A DNA stretch of 26,394 nucleotides, taken from Geosiphon pyriformis. Its lineage: Eukaryota > Glomeromycota > Glomeromycetes > Archaeosporales > Geosiphonaceae. The notes under the pieces were generated by a model. The model ran no database searches, was not told where the DNA came from, and was given only the letters and a program-made list of their open reading frames with translations. A program made the translations under genes and the position numbers. This document shows positions 1-8,175 of this stretch, piece by piece (the stretch's first letter is position 1; each line of letters begins with the position of its first letter). Where the stretch lies: NCBI GenBank assembly GCA_016748015.1, contig JAAOMT010000703.1, positions 212,047 to 238,440 of the forward strand, read 5' to 3'.

Positions 1-78
1 AAAGTATGATTTAAAGTGGAGTTTGTTGGATAAAATTGGATCTATTGCTTGATAAGTTATGATTTTTATTACTTGATT

Positions 79-313
79 GATTCTTTCCCAATATTAAAAC
101 TACTGTATATATGCATGTTTGTAGTTCTACGAGAAAATACTTTCTTTTTGATATTTCAACCTGGTGCTTGCTGCTATCACCAGTTGGTGTTGACTGCTAT
201 TGTGAACTGGTGCTTGCCACTATCGCGAGATGGTGTTTGCTACTATGTTAATCATTACCTTTCTAAGATTATTACTGTGCTATATTATGATTGAATAGTT
301 TGTATTATTTTTA
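79..313. other. 235-bp insertion in gag remnant, flanked by TGATT
   Basis: Bases 1-78 plus 319-349 match the reverse complement of 25373-25265 at 108 of 109 positions, but that copy lacks 79-313. TGATT occurs at 74-78 and again at 314-318 and only once in the uninterrupted copy, as expected for a 5-bp target duplication. The alternative is a deletion between short direct repeats in the other copy. The insert has no coding potential I recognise and no obvious terminal inverted repeats. Its centre is a 4 x 23 bp tandem array. Confidence 0.6.
162..253. repeat. Tandem repeat, 4 units of 23 bp
   Basis: Four consecutive 23-base units start at 162, 185, 208 and 231, each beginning TGGTG and sharing a TGCTRCTAT-like core. 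They are imperfect copies that differ mainly by transitions. The array lies wholly within the 235-bp insertion and is one of the few places in the left half with CpG (TCGCGAG near 222-228), so it may be younger than its surroundings. Confidence 0.8.
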
Positions 314-457
314 TGATTCTTTTTGCTAAATTCTTAAACCGTAACACTGTACTGTTAAAATAAGGATTTAGTAAATCCTAAATGGTTTGTTCCTATTATT
401 TCTAATTCTGCCATTTTTGGATAATTGTTGTTGGTGCTGGTTCTCTGTAAAATTATA

Positions 458-474
458 CCTTACAAGAAACACCA
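458..474 (-). promoter_or_regulatory. Primer binding site of element E (decayed)
   Basis: On the minus strand, two bases after the LTR end, the sequence is TGGTGTTTCTTGTAAGG. It aligns with TGGTGCTCCCTGTGAGG in C, TGGTGCTTTCTGTAAGA in B and TGGTGCTCTCTGTGAAG in D. TGG immediately downstream of a 5' LTR is the expected complement of a tRNA CCA end; here tRNA would prime minus-strand cDNA synthesis. Differences from C are transitions. Confidence 0.7.
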
Positions 475-476
475 AA

Positions 477-1343
477 TGTTACTGGTGATTATTTGGGGTC
501 TCAATGCAAATAACAAATCCATAACTTGGTGCTCAATTGATATAATAATGTTAGTAACTGTATTTGAAGGTTTTCATGATCTGAAGATATTGTTTGTCTG
601 AAAATTTTGGTGGAGTTTTTTGTATAATAAACAGAAATTTCAATGTAATTTTCTTTTAATGATGTTTTCAGTGTCAACCCACAGATTAAGTAGTTGTTGT
701 TCATTACTTTCTGGAATCACAATTTCATTAATTTTTTTCTCAGCATGGTGGCCAGCAATTTTTTGGTAAGTTATTCTCAAATCTGAGTGTTTACTCTTAT
801 TCCTGGGTTTTTTACTAGTGCTATATTCTAATGTTAATATTTCCATATGTAAATTTTTTTAATTAAGTTAACAACCAAAGAAAATAAAGCAAGAAAAGAA
901 AATAATAAAATAAGAAACTAAGCCAAAGTGATTTGCATATTAGTATCTCATCAATAGCTGTGATCAAGAGCTATTGTTCCAGTGTGATTAAGTATTAATT
1001 ACTATTAACATGAAGTATTGATAGTAAAGAGTAGATTTGAGATAGTAAATAATTATATATTAATATTTGTGATGTGGAAGACTATTTAGATTAAATTTAA
1101 ACTGAGAGGTCTGTCTTTTTTACTTCTAATACTATCGCTATATATACATAATTAAAATTTCTCAATTTCTCAATTTTTCATACCAGGAATCCTAAAATTT
1201 CTGGAATTCTGCAATTCTTTTGAGAAAAATTCTGCAATTCTTTGTATGAGAATTCTGAAATTCTTAGAATTCCACATCTACTATGGCTATTTTTGATTGG
1301 CTAATTTATATACTAATATACTTCCTATATTTTATGAGTAATA
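477..1343 (-). repeat. 5' LTR of element E (867 bp)
   Basis: Starts TGTTACTGG at 477 and ends GAGTAATA at 1343 (plus-strand text), aligning over its whole length with 5902-6843 and 8176-9075. Shared landmarks are a hairpin at 952-976, an A-rich tract at about 878-920 (T-rich in the sense of the element), a TATATATAC box at 1139-1148 and a cluster of GGAATTC/GAATTCT motifs at about 1185-1275 near the U3 end. In the element's orientation U3 is on the right. The terminal TAATA is probably a decayed TAACA, matching the TGTTA inverted end. Confidence 0.8.
952..976. other. Conserved LTR hairpin (E copy)
   Basis: CAATAGCT, nine bases, AGCTATTG form an 8-bp perfect stem. The same stem-loop occurs in the other four long LTRs (5378-5402, 6332-6356, 8596-8620, 10028-10052), always followed, in the sense of the element, by a T-rich tract. 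Confidence 0.75.
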
Positions 1344-2820
1344 GTAAATATTACATTACAAACTATTTACAGATGAGAAAAATGTTATTTGTTCTAACCA
1401 AAACAATTATAACAAATGAACTTAGGAAACTTAAACCCACTTTAACATATACAACTCAAGATACTACTCAACAATTTTATTGATATCTTTGTTAGCAAAA
1501 ATAAATTTGACAAAACTGACATTATTCAACACCAAATCAAGACAAAAAATACAATACTAATTAAACAAAGAGCATACAGAATACCACTAGCAAGCCATAA
1601 GATCATCCAACAAAAAATCAACAGAATATTAGACAATAAATTAATTCAACTATCTATAAGTCTATAATTATTATCAATGGTATTAGTCCAGAAAAAAAAT
1701 GAGAAAATACACTTTTGTGTAGATTACAAAAAGCTTAACAGTATTACTTATAAAGACAATTATTCAACTTCATGGATTTAAGAATTATTCAATATATTTG
1801 AAAGAAAGAAATAATTTTCAACATTGGATTTAAACAGTGGTTATTGACAAATAGTTATGAAACTGAAGAATAAGAAAAAGACTATATTCACAACTAAAAA
1901 AGAGAATTTTGAATTTAATGTTATGCCATTTAGCTTAATTAATGTCCCAGCCATCTTTTAATGACTAATAGAAATTGTCTATACTAAATTATTATGAAAA
2001 TCAGTAGTAATCTACTTGGATAACACCAATATGTTTTCCAAAACATTTGATAACCATCTGTATTATCTTTAGCAAGTGTTCAAGAGATTAAGAAAAACCA
2101 GATTGAAATTAAATACAATTAAGTGCTTTTTTGGTAAAACAAAATTAAAATTTTTGGAATATGTTGTAAGCAAAGACAGCATTAAAATAGATCTAGATAA
2201 AATCAAAATATTTAAAAACTTTTTAGTACCAACCAATCTGACAAAACTATGAACATTTTTGGAATTTGCTAAATACTACTATTGCTTTATTCAGAACTTT
2301 TCTAAGCTGGCTTAACTATTTTATTGGCTCTAAGCAAAGAATGTAAAATATAAATAGACTGAAACTCAACAAAAAGCTTTTAACATTTTAAGAAGAAAGC
2401 TTATTTAAACATTAGTATTAATCTATCCAGATTACAGCAAGTCATTTATTATTACTACTAATGTATTTAGTCAAGTATTGGGAGCAGTATTGTCTTAAAA
2501 AAGAGCAGATAAACAAGAATACCTAATAATATATGCCAGTAGAAGTTTAAGTTCAGCTGAAAAAAACTATGGAACCTCAGCATGAGAACACTTAACTATT
2601 TATTAGGCTGTTATCAAATGAAAAAAATATTTGAGTCAAAAATTTGATGTATATATTGATTACAAAGAATTGACATTAATTCAAAAACAAAAATTCGAAG
2701 ATGATAACCATGCAAGATAGAAAATAAAACTATCATTATTTAATTATACAGTATATTATAAAAAAAAAAATGAAAATGCTGATAGTTTGTCATAAATTAA
2801 AAAAATCTGAAAACATTTTC
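1344..2820 (+). pseudogene. Reverse transcriptase and RNase H remnant (element A pol)
   Basis: Fragments of a Ty3/gypsy RT are readable in order. They include a fingers segment (about 1530-1620, IKQRAYRIPL), FCVDYKKLNSI (about 1711-1743), FSTLDLNSGY (1820s), FEFNVMPFSLIN (about 1910-1945) and VVIYLDNTNMF, where the polymerase motif YLDD is YLDN at 2013-2024. KCFFGKTKLKFLEYVVSKD and FLEFAKYY follow. RNase H follows with FIITTNVFSQVLGAVLS (about 2445-2497), where the first catalytic Asp of the TTDAS motif has become Asn, and YASRSLSSAEKNY. Many in-frame TAA, TAG and TGA codons fall at positions expected to be Gln or Trp. It would have copied element RNA to DNA and removed the template; this copy cannot. 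The first bases are the spacer between dUTPase and RT. Confidence 0.85.
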
Positions 2821-2869
2821 AAACCAAAAATATTAACAGCTTCAATATTTTATTAGTATTCAACAGTTT

Positions 2870-4080
2870 AAGAAGAAATTATCTTAAAAAAAACAAAACA
2901 ACATAAAACAACAAGCCAAATATTTTATTACTTACCAAAATATATTATACTAAAAAAACAGAAAATATTCAGATCAGCCATTTAGAGTAATAATAGAGTT
3001 AAAAAAAGAAACAATACTATTCAACATGTATTCAGATCTAACAGCAGGACATTTTCATGAAAAAATAATCATAGAAAAAACCTGAAAAAAATATTATTGG
3101 CCATCTATATATTCAAATATTATTTAATATGTTTAAAATTGTAATGCTTATCAAAGAAAAGAAAAAACAAGACTTAGTAAACCACTAAGACCAATTAAAG
3201 TAGAACAACTATTTGATCAAATTGGAATTGACTTAGTTAAACCATTAACAATAACTAACAAAGACAATTATTATATAGCAGTAGCTATAAATTATCTTAC
3301 AAAATAGTCAGAAGTAAAAACAATTCAAAGAGCAGATGCAAAATCCATAGCCAAATTTGTTCACCAAAATTTGATTTGTCATATGAATATTTAAAAAAAT
3401 TATTATCAGATCAAAAAACTCATTTTGTAAACAAAACATTAACAAAATTAAGTCAAAGATTTGGAATCAAAAAACCACTATTATTATTATACTATTTATA
3501 AACAAATGGCTTAGTCAAAAGATTCAACAAAATATTGTGTGAAACAATAACCAAAATCAGCCAAAAAAACCAGAACAAATATGATTTGTTTATATTATTA
3601 ATATTATTTGCTTATCAAACAATAAAGCAAAATACTACACAAGCAATACTATTTAAACTTGTTTATGATAGAATAACAATATTACTAATTGAAATAAACA
3701 TCAACACATATTTAACAAAATCAATAACAGAAGCCAAATTCCAAAAAACATTGTTGAAAAAAACATATGAGTTAATAGAAACTTTAAAAAACAAAAAGTA
3801 AAGAACAGTTAATAATATTCAGAAGTTACAAGAAAAACAAAAAAAATAACATAATAACCAATTACTAGAAACCAATTGAATTCAGAATTGGAGACAAAGT
3901 ACTTTTACATCATACCAAAGCAAAAAAACAATAAAGTGAAAAATTTGACTTTAAATAGGATGGATCATTTCATATTGAAGAAATTCTAAGAAATAGAGCT
4001 TATAAACTAAGATGAAGCAACAAAATTTTAGCTAAAACAGTACATAAAGATTGACTGAAACCATATTACAATATAGTATT
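2870..4080 (+). pseudogene. Integrase remnant (element A pol)
   Basis: The N-terminal zinc module (about 3020-3160) reads MYSDLTAGHFHE ... KYYWPSIYSN ... CNAYQRKE. The first His is Tyr and the second Cys of the CxxC pair is Tyr. The catalytic core has GIDLV (first Asp kept, about 3224-3236) and LLSDQKTHF (second Asp kept, about 3400). It also has NGLVKRFN, in which the catalytic Glu is Lys (AAA at 3517-3519). A clean stretch from 3535 to 3801 carries the end of the core (CETITKISQKNQNKYDLF, FAYQTIK). A GPY/F-type end and a terminus like AKTVHKDWLKPYY (about 4030-4070) follow, with two TGA or TAA stops where Trp or Gln is expected. The enzyme would insert cDNA into the genome; it is inactive here. 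Confidence 0.85.
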
Positions 4081-4888
4081 ATCATCTACCAGTAATATTT
4101 CACAACTGGAAGTACAACAAATACTAGTTCAACCAAATAAAATTTCATAAGATCTAGAACTAATCATAATTATCAATACAAACATGTTAAATTGATTTAC
4201 AAAAATAGTATATAAAAACACAATAAATATAACAACAGCAACAATAAAAAATAGAAATCTCAGATTATATTTATTCAATGACTTAACAACTATTTTAAGC
4301 CATAAATCAATAACAATTAGACATAGAAATTGTTATCAATCACCAAACAATTTGTTATTAAAACACAACAAAGAAAAAAAAACTAAAATTACTTTATATT
4401 AATAATCACAAAATTAAATAAAATATTGGTTAGATAAATCATAAAGAAAGTAAAAAACACTTTTGGAAAAATACAAAGAATAATTTCAATAGAAAAACTA
4501 ACCAAGAAAAACTGAAAGTTATAAATAGAACAACTTCTAATAGCATATTGTTATTATTAGTTAAGACAAAAGTTAAATATTCAAAAATTATGTATTGATA
4601 AATCTAAAAGAATATTCAAACAAGAAATAGTACAACAGATTAAAGAGTTTATTGAAAAAAAGACAAATTCAAGAATATACATCAAAACAATTTACTGACT
4701 ACATATTATATTTCAAAACTATCTAAAAATATTACTACACCAAAAAATGGAAATAATAACTGTTAACCAATAAGGAAAAATGAACAACCCTTAATATGAA
4801 AAAATAAAGAACAAAATTAAACAAACAATATTAGAAAAAGAAGTAATAAACTTAATTCAAAGTAAAAATTTTGACAAAGCTCAATATA
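4081..4888 (+). pseudogene. Pol C-terminal extension remnant of element A
   Basis: About 800 bases lie between the integrase terminus and the 3' LTR. They are AT-rich and full of stops, but coding-like pieces remain, for example KEYSNKK and YTSKQFTDYILYF (about 4600-4720) and EKEVINLIQSKNFDKAQY near 4840-4885. The last of these resembles the tail just before the 3' LTR in C (DFAEAQY) and D (GCTGAAGCTCAAT). Together with the open frame in element D this suggests a long extension after integrase. I do not recognise a domain. Confidence 0.45.
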
Positions 4889-4903
4889 AAAAAAAAAAAA
4901 TAA
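4889..4903 (+). promoter_or_regulatory. Polypurine tract position of element A (decayed to A-run)
   Basis: A run of A followed by TAA lies immediately before the 3' LTR start (TATTATTCAT at 4904). In element C the equivalent site reads AAAGGAGGGAATAA, so the A-run is probably a polypurine tract whose G bases became A. It would prime plus-strand cDNA synthesis. Confidence 0.5.
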
Positions 4904-5104
4904 TATTATTCATATAAAGAAAGAAAACTAGAAAAACAGATAGAAAAATAGACCAATAGAAGAATAATACTTAACACATAAACACAATATCAAAAAACTA
5001 TAACATATTGCTAGCAAATTATAACACATTGCTTAATAATATAAGCAATATTAATAAATTAAAGCATATTGCTTAAGAAAATATGAGATCTTATAAAACA
5101 AAAA

Positions 5105-5117
5105 ATATATATATATA
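5105..5117 (+). promoter_or_regulatory. TATA-like box in LTR of element A
   Basis: An ATATATATATATA run lies upstream of the conserved hairpin and at the same place as in the B LTR (9771-9783). This is the likely core promoter of the LTR; position and composition are the only evidence. Confidence 0.45.
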
Positions 5118-5377
5118 ACAAGAGTATTAGAAGCAGAAAAAACAGATTTCATTTAAGAATTCAGTTTAGAATCAATACCTACAACTCATTAATTATCTCA
5201 TATCTCTCTTTTCAAAAGATAGATTTCTACAACTTAAAGCAAAATCAAATCACATATCAATAAAATATCAATTACTACTTGAATCTATGTTATTATTGCT
5301 TGATTAAAAGAATATTAAATACTTCTATTCTATTAACACTATATGTTAATAGAATTTAATACTTAACTACACTGGAC

Positions 5378-5402
5378 CAATAGCTTTTGATTATAGCTAT
5401 TG
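5378..5402. other. Conserved LTR hairpin (A copy)
   Basis: CAATAGCT, nine bases, AGCTATTG, followed directly by ACAGAATACTAAT and a T-rich tract of about 60 bases. The stem is intact, although the LTR as a whole is diverged from its relatives. Confidence 0.75.
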
Positions 5403-5817
5403 ACAGAATACTAATTTCTTAATTTTTTTTTTATTTTTTTTATTTTTTTATTTTCTTTTGTTTGTTTTGTTGATTTATTAACTGATTAAAGAGATTAAGC
5501 ATTAAGTATTTTGATGTTAAAAATAGTCTAATAAAAGACCCAAAAATAAGAGTATAAAACTCAAAAATTGAGAATAGCTTACCAAAAAGGCATAACTGTT
5601 AAAATAAACCAGCCACTATGCAAAAAAAAAAATTAATGAAATAACTATTCTGGGAGACTATTGAAACATCTATTAAATCTTTGTTTATTATATAAAAAAT
5701 TTTACCAAAATTTTCAAATCACAAAAACTTTTAGATATTATTAATATCATTTAGCTATTGAGCACTAAATTATAAATTTGTTATTTATATCAATATCTCA
5801 AATAATTACCTATAACA

Positions 5818-5901
5818 GCATTTAAGATTGTAATTATTAATTCTATTCTGGTTTTCAAAAATGTGAATTTGTATTGAACTGGTTTTTTTTTGGCTTGCTG
5901 T
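5818..5901. other. Short spacer between LTR of A and element C
   Basis: 84 bases of unassigned sequence between the end of the A LTR and the start of element C. Its last four bases, CTGT (5898-5901), are the left target duplication of C. Before C inserted, this stretch was continuous with 9080-9541. I see no feature in it beyond a T-run at 5883-5891. Confidence 0.6.
5898..5901. repeat. Target site duplication CTGT, left of element C
   Basis: CTGT directly precedes the LTR start at 5902 and CTGT directly follows the other LTR end at 9075 (9076-9079). Perfect 4-bp match, the same length as the CTAT duplication of element D. Confidence 0.75.
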
Positions 5902-6331
5902 TGTTACAGATGATTATTTAGGGTCTTAAAGCAAATAATAAACTCATAACTTGGTGCTCAATTGATATAATAATTATGTTGATTTCTGAAGGTGTTTAAT
6001 AATCTGAAGATTTGGTGGTTGAGTTTTTTGTATAATAAACAGAGATTCAATAGTTGTTTATCCATAGCTTCCTAGAATTGCAATTCTGTTAATTTTTTTC
6101 TTCAGCTTAATGGTTGATACTTCTCTAGTAAGTAATCTGTAATTCCTTTACATGCTCTATCCATTTGTAGGGGTTTTTTACTAGACAATTCTTGATGTTA
6201 ATAACTTAGTGCTTAATTCTTTTAATCAATTTAGTGAATAACAAAAGAAAATAAAAGAAAATAAAAGAAAATAAAGAAAATAAAGAAAAATAAAAAAATA
6301 AAGAAAATAAAATAAAAAATAAGTGTTCTGT

Positions 6332-6356
6332 CAATAGCTGTGATCAAAAGCTATTG
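6332..6356. other. Conserved LTR hairpin (C left copy)
   Basis: CAATAGCT, loop GTGATCAAA, AGCTATTG: perfect 8-bp stem. In element sense it is followed by ACAGAACACTT and a long T-rich tract. Confidence 0.75.
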
Positions 6357-6580
6357 TGTTAGCAAGTTAAGTAGTAGATAATAACATGAATTTAAGGATA
6401 ATAGATAATTTCATTAATATGGAAGTGATTTTATTTCAAGTTATAGTATTCTATCTTTTGAAGAAAGGGTATTTAATAATTATGATCTGTGAGTCTAATT
6501 GACTCTGAAAGTTGTACTAACTCTTAGTCTTCTTAACTTTGAGCCTAATTGACTAATTTTCTAGCTTCTGATATTACTAC

Positions 6581-6590
6581 TATATATACA
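6581..6590 (-). promoter_or_regulatory. TATA-like box in LTR of element C
   Basis: TATATATACA on the plus strand (TGTATATATA in element sense), between the GGAATTC cluster and the hairpin. The E LTR has the same site at 1139-1148 and the right C LTR has a weaker version at about 8829-8838. Confidence 0.45.
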
Positions 6591-6843
6591 TAAATTTTAT
6601 TGTATGAGATTCCTTGAATTTCTCAATTTTTTAGCCAAGAATTCTAGAATTCCTGAAATCCTGCAATTTTTTTGAGAGGAATTCTGGAATTCTGGAATCC
6701 TGTAATTCTTCATACAAGAATTTTGAAATTCCTGGAATTCTGCAATTCTTCTAAGAGGAATTCTGGAATTCCACTTTTACTATGTTTATTCTGATTGGCT
6801 AATTTATGTACTAATATTTAATTCCTATATTCTATGAGTAAAA

Positions 6844-6857
6844 TTATTCCCTCCTTT
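6844..6857 (-). promoter_or_regulatory. Polypurine tract of element C
   Basis: In element sense AAAGGAGGGAATAA lies directly before the 3' LTR. It is all purine except one T and is the best preserved of the three polypurine tracts seen. It would prime plus-strand synthesis. Confidence 0.75.
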
Positions 6858-7380
6858 AATATTGAGCTTCTGCAAAATCTTCTAAATCTTTCTTTTGTAT
6901 CAATGTTGTTGCTGTAATTTTTATTGCTATTTTTTTTTTAATTTTATACATGACTGGAGTTTTTAATTATAGTGGTCTGTCCAAAATATCAATTTCAAAT
7001 CTTGCATCTGTATTATGTACATGTTCAGACATAATGCTTTTATTATTATCACTGAATTTAGTTAATTCCTGCTCTATTGTAAGATCTAGAAGCATAATAT
7101 ATTATTTGGTATTTGAAGCAGAATTTGAATTGTTGTTGGCAGAGTTTGAATCATTGTTGTCATTAGCAGAGTTTGAATCATTTTTGTCATTAGCGAAGTT
7201 TGAATTGTTGTTGTTATCAGTGAAGTTTGAATTGTTGTTGTCATCAGTGGAGTTTGAATCATTGCTGTTATTAGCAGAGTTTGAATCATTGCTGTTATTA
7301 GTGGAGTTTAAATCAGAATTAAGTTTTGATTCCAATTTCTATTTGTTCTTGCTGATTGGCTTTTCTTCAAATATATGATA
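6858..7380 (-). pseudogene. Linker and dUTPase N-terminus fused to element 3' tail (element C)
   Basis: From 7335 to 7102 the minus strand encodes a low-complexity segment of repeated SNSANDNNDSN-like units, then about LLDLTIEQELTKFSDNNK and IMSEHVHNTDARF (about 7060-6995). Element B has the same order: an Asn/Ser-rich linker (14040-14140), YITLPNLSIKQKLK and MSEHVHNTNTRFNF, the first dUTPase motif. In C the match stops after ARF. The next bases include CAGACCACTATAA, also found in the pol C-terminal extension of D (about 15605-15620), and then DFAEAQY and the polypurine tract. So a deletion joined the dUTPase start to the 3' tail, removing RT, RNase H and integrase. Confidence 0.6.
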
Positions 7381-7478
7381 CATAAAAGTAAATTGTAACT
7401 ATGTCTCAATATTTTAACTTAAAGCTGTCAGGTAAGTTTTGCTGATTTATTGGTATTGTGAGAATTAGGTTTTATTGG

Positions 7479-8047
7479 TAAGTTTCCTTGTATAATAGTG
7501 GTGTTTAGAATTTATTGGACTTCAAATGTTCAGGTTTTTAAATAATTCCTAGAGTTTAAATTGTTAGAGGTTTAATGAGTTTTATCAACGGTAAGTTTCT
7601 TTGTATGATAGTGAGGTTAAAATTTATTGGGTTTCAAATGTTTGAGTCTTTTAAACAATTGATTCTTGAATAATTGAAGTTTTAACAAGTTTATTAAAGA
7701 TAAGTTTTAAATGTTCAGGGTTTTAATGATCAGGTTTTGAATAAACAGAGTTTTAATTTAATGAGTTTTAATGAATTTATTAATAATAATTTTCGAAGGT
7801 TTGGGGTTTTAACAATTGGGTCTTGAATAATTGGAGTTTTAATTTAATAAGTTTTTAACAAATTTATCAAGGGTAAGTTTCAAATGTTTGGGGTTTTAAT
7901 AATCAGGTTTTAAATAAATGGAGTTTTAATTTAATAAGTTTTTAATGAATTTATCAAGAGTAAGTTTTGAATGTTTAGGGTTTTAATAATTAAGTCTTGA
8001 ATAATCAGAGTTTTAATTTAATAAGTTTTTAATGAATTTATCAACAG
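7479..8047 (-). repeat. Tandem array of about 87-bp units inside element C
   Basis: TAAGTT marks unit starts at 7479, 7592, 7701, about 7787, 7874, 7961 and 8048, giving periods of 113, 109, 86, 87, 87 and 87. The two left units carry an extra segment (CTTTGTATGATAGTG-like). 87 is 29 codons, so the array keeps reading phase; in one minus-strand frame the unit is Leu/Ile/Asn/Lys-rich with one stop per unit. It lies directly after the gag start and has no counterpart in B or D. Confidence 0.8.
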
Positions 8048-8140
8048 TAAGTTAAAATAAGGATTTTGTAAATCCTAAGTGATTTTCTTTTGTTTTCTTT
8101 TGGTCTGCCACTTTCCTGCATGGTTGTTGCTGGTGCTGGT
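8048..8140 (-). pseudogene. gag N-terminal remnant of element C
   Basis: In the frame matching elements B and E the minus strand reads KVADQKKTKENHLGFTKSLF, then TAA. The match to B (KVANQEIIRENHLKFAKFLFQ) ends here, and the 87-bp array takes over. The remainder of gag is missing. Confidence 0.6.
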
Positions 8141-8156
8141 TTTCTGTTGGATTATA

Positions 8157-8173
8157 CCTCACAGGGAGCACCA
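8157..8173 (-). promoter_or_regulatory. Primer binding site of element C
   Basis: TGGTGCTCCCTGTGAGG in element sense, two bases after the 5' LTR end. The complementary tRNA end would be CTCAC (T-stem), AGGGAGC (acceptor 3' strand), A, CCA. That is a plausible full tRNA 3' end and resembles elongator tRNA-Met in layout; the tRNA identity is my inference. Confidence 0.75.
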
Positions 8174-8175
8174 AA

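Larger units (their letters stand above)
1..414 (-). pseudogene. gag N-terminal remnant of element E, interrupted by a 235-bp insertion
   Basis: On the minus strand an ATG at 414 opens a frame reading MAELEIIGTNHLGFTKSLF, then a stop. The corresponding residues in element B (from about 10485) read VANQEIIRENHLKFAKFLFQ, so this is the same gag start. The true initiator is uncertain, because B and C have Val where E has Met. After the stop the frame continues with VTV, a stop, then EFSKKN, and is broken by an insertion at 79-313. It resumes at 78 with residues also found near 25300. Stops have the CAA-to-TAA form. Gag would be the structural capsid protein; this copy is dead. Confidence 0.6.
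1..1343 (-). mobile_element. Element E: 5' end of a minus-strand Ty3/gypsy retrotransposon (truncated by window edge)
   Basis: Read on the minus strand this is a 5' LTR (1343 to 477), a primer binding site (474 to 458) and the first part of gag, running off the left edge. The right boundary is exact. The LTR ends at 1343, and from 1344 the sequence aligns with element B around 22596-22640 (GTAAATATTAC against GTAGACATTAT), so E was inserted into the dUTPase-RT spacer of element A. The expected 4-bp target duplication on the right side is GTAA (1344-1347); its partner lies outside the window. The LTR is of the same subfamily as the two LTRs of element C. Confidence 0.75.
1344..5817 (+). mobile_element. 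Element A: 3' part of a plus-strand Ty3/gypsy retrotransposon
   Basis: Contains degraded RT, RNase H, integrase, a C-terminal extension, a polypurine position and a 3' LTR. It aligns with element B (22596-25264) throughout the enzyme region, so A and B are copies of one family. The 5' part (LTR, gag, protease, most of the dUTPase region) is not in the window, because element E is inserted at 1343/1344 and the rest would lie to its left. All catalytic domains are broken. Confidence 0.8.
4904..5817 (+). repeat. 3' LTR of element A (914 bp)
   Basis: Begins TATTATTCATA (TGTTACTCATA in the partner at 9542) and ends CCTATAACA at 5817, aligning with 9542-10419. Landmarks are short TTGCTTAA/AGCAATAT repeats at about 5005-5080, a TATA run at 5105-5117, the conserved hairpin at 5378-5402 and a long T-rich tract at about 5415-5475. 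From about 5205 onward it is homologous to the reverse complement of the C/E LTRs; upstream of that (U3) it is not. The 4 bases after it (GCAT) would be the target duplication, but the 5' partner is not in the window. Confidence 0.8.
5902..6843 (-). repeat. 3' LTR of element C (942 bp)
   Basis: Starts TGTTACAGATG at 5902 and ends GAGTAAAA at 6843. It carries the conserved hairpin at 6332-6356, an A-rich tract at 6240-6325 made of AAAATAAAAG-like units (T-rich in element sense), a TATATATACA box at 6581-6590 and a cluster of GGAATTCTGGAATTC motifs at about 6638-6772. It aligns end to end with 8176-9075 and with 477-1343. Confidence 0.85.

Noticed and set aside
162-253. CRISPR-like array
   Set aside because: Units abut without spacers and the context is a eukaryotic retroelement.
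49-294. Plus-strand open frame of 81 codons
   Set aside because: Spans the boundary of the 235-bp insertion and the gag remnant of E on the opposite strand; composition driven by the 23-bp repeat.
458-474. tRNA gene fragment
   Set aside because: Only the 17-base primer complement is present at LTR edges; no cloverleaf around it.
501-846. Two overlapping minus-strand frames in the E LTR
   Set aside because: They lie wholly in the LTR and are not conserved as frames in the C LTRs.
1283-1483. Plus-strand frame starting MAIFDWLIYIL
   Set aside because: Chimeric: begins in the E LTR and reads across 1343 into the pol spacer of A.
5415-5475. T-rich tract after a hairpin as a bacterial-type terminator
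   Set aside because: It lies in the LTR of a eukaryotic element, and its reverse complement is equally kept in C and E LTRs; an RNA-level role is more plausible.
7086-7289. Minus-strand Thr/Ile/Met/Gln-rich frame
   Set aside because: Out-of-phase reading of the same linker repeats; the phase shared with element B is the Asn/Ser one.
6950-7378. Plus-strand frame of 142 codons, Leu/Phe/Glu-rich, resembling a membrane protein
   Set aside because: Antisense of the Asn/Ser/Asp-rich linker of element C; the repeated FESLL pattern is the complement of the linker repeats.
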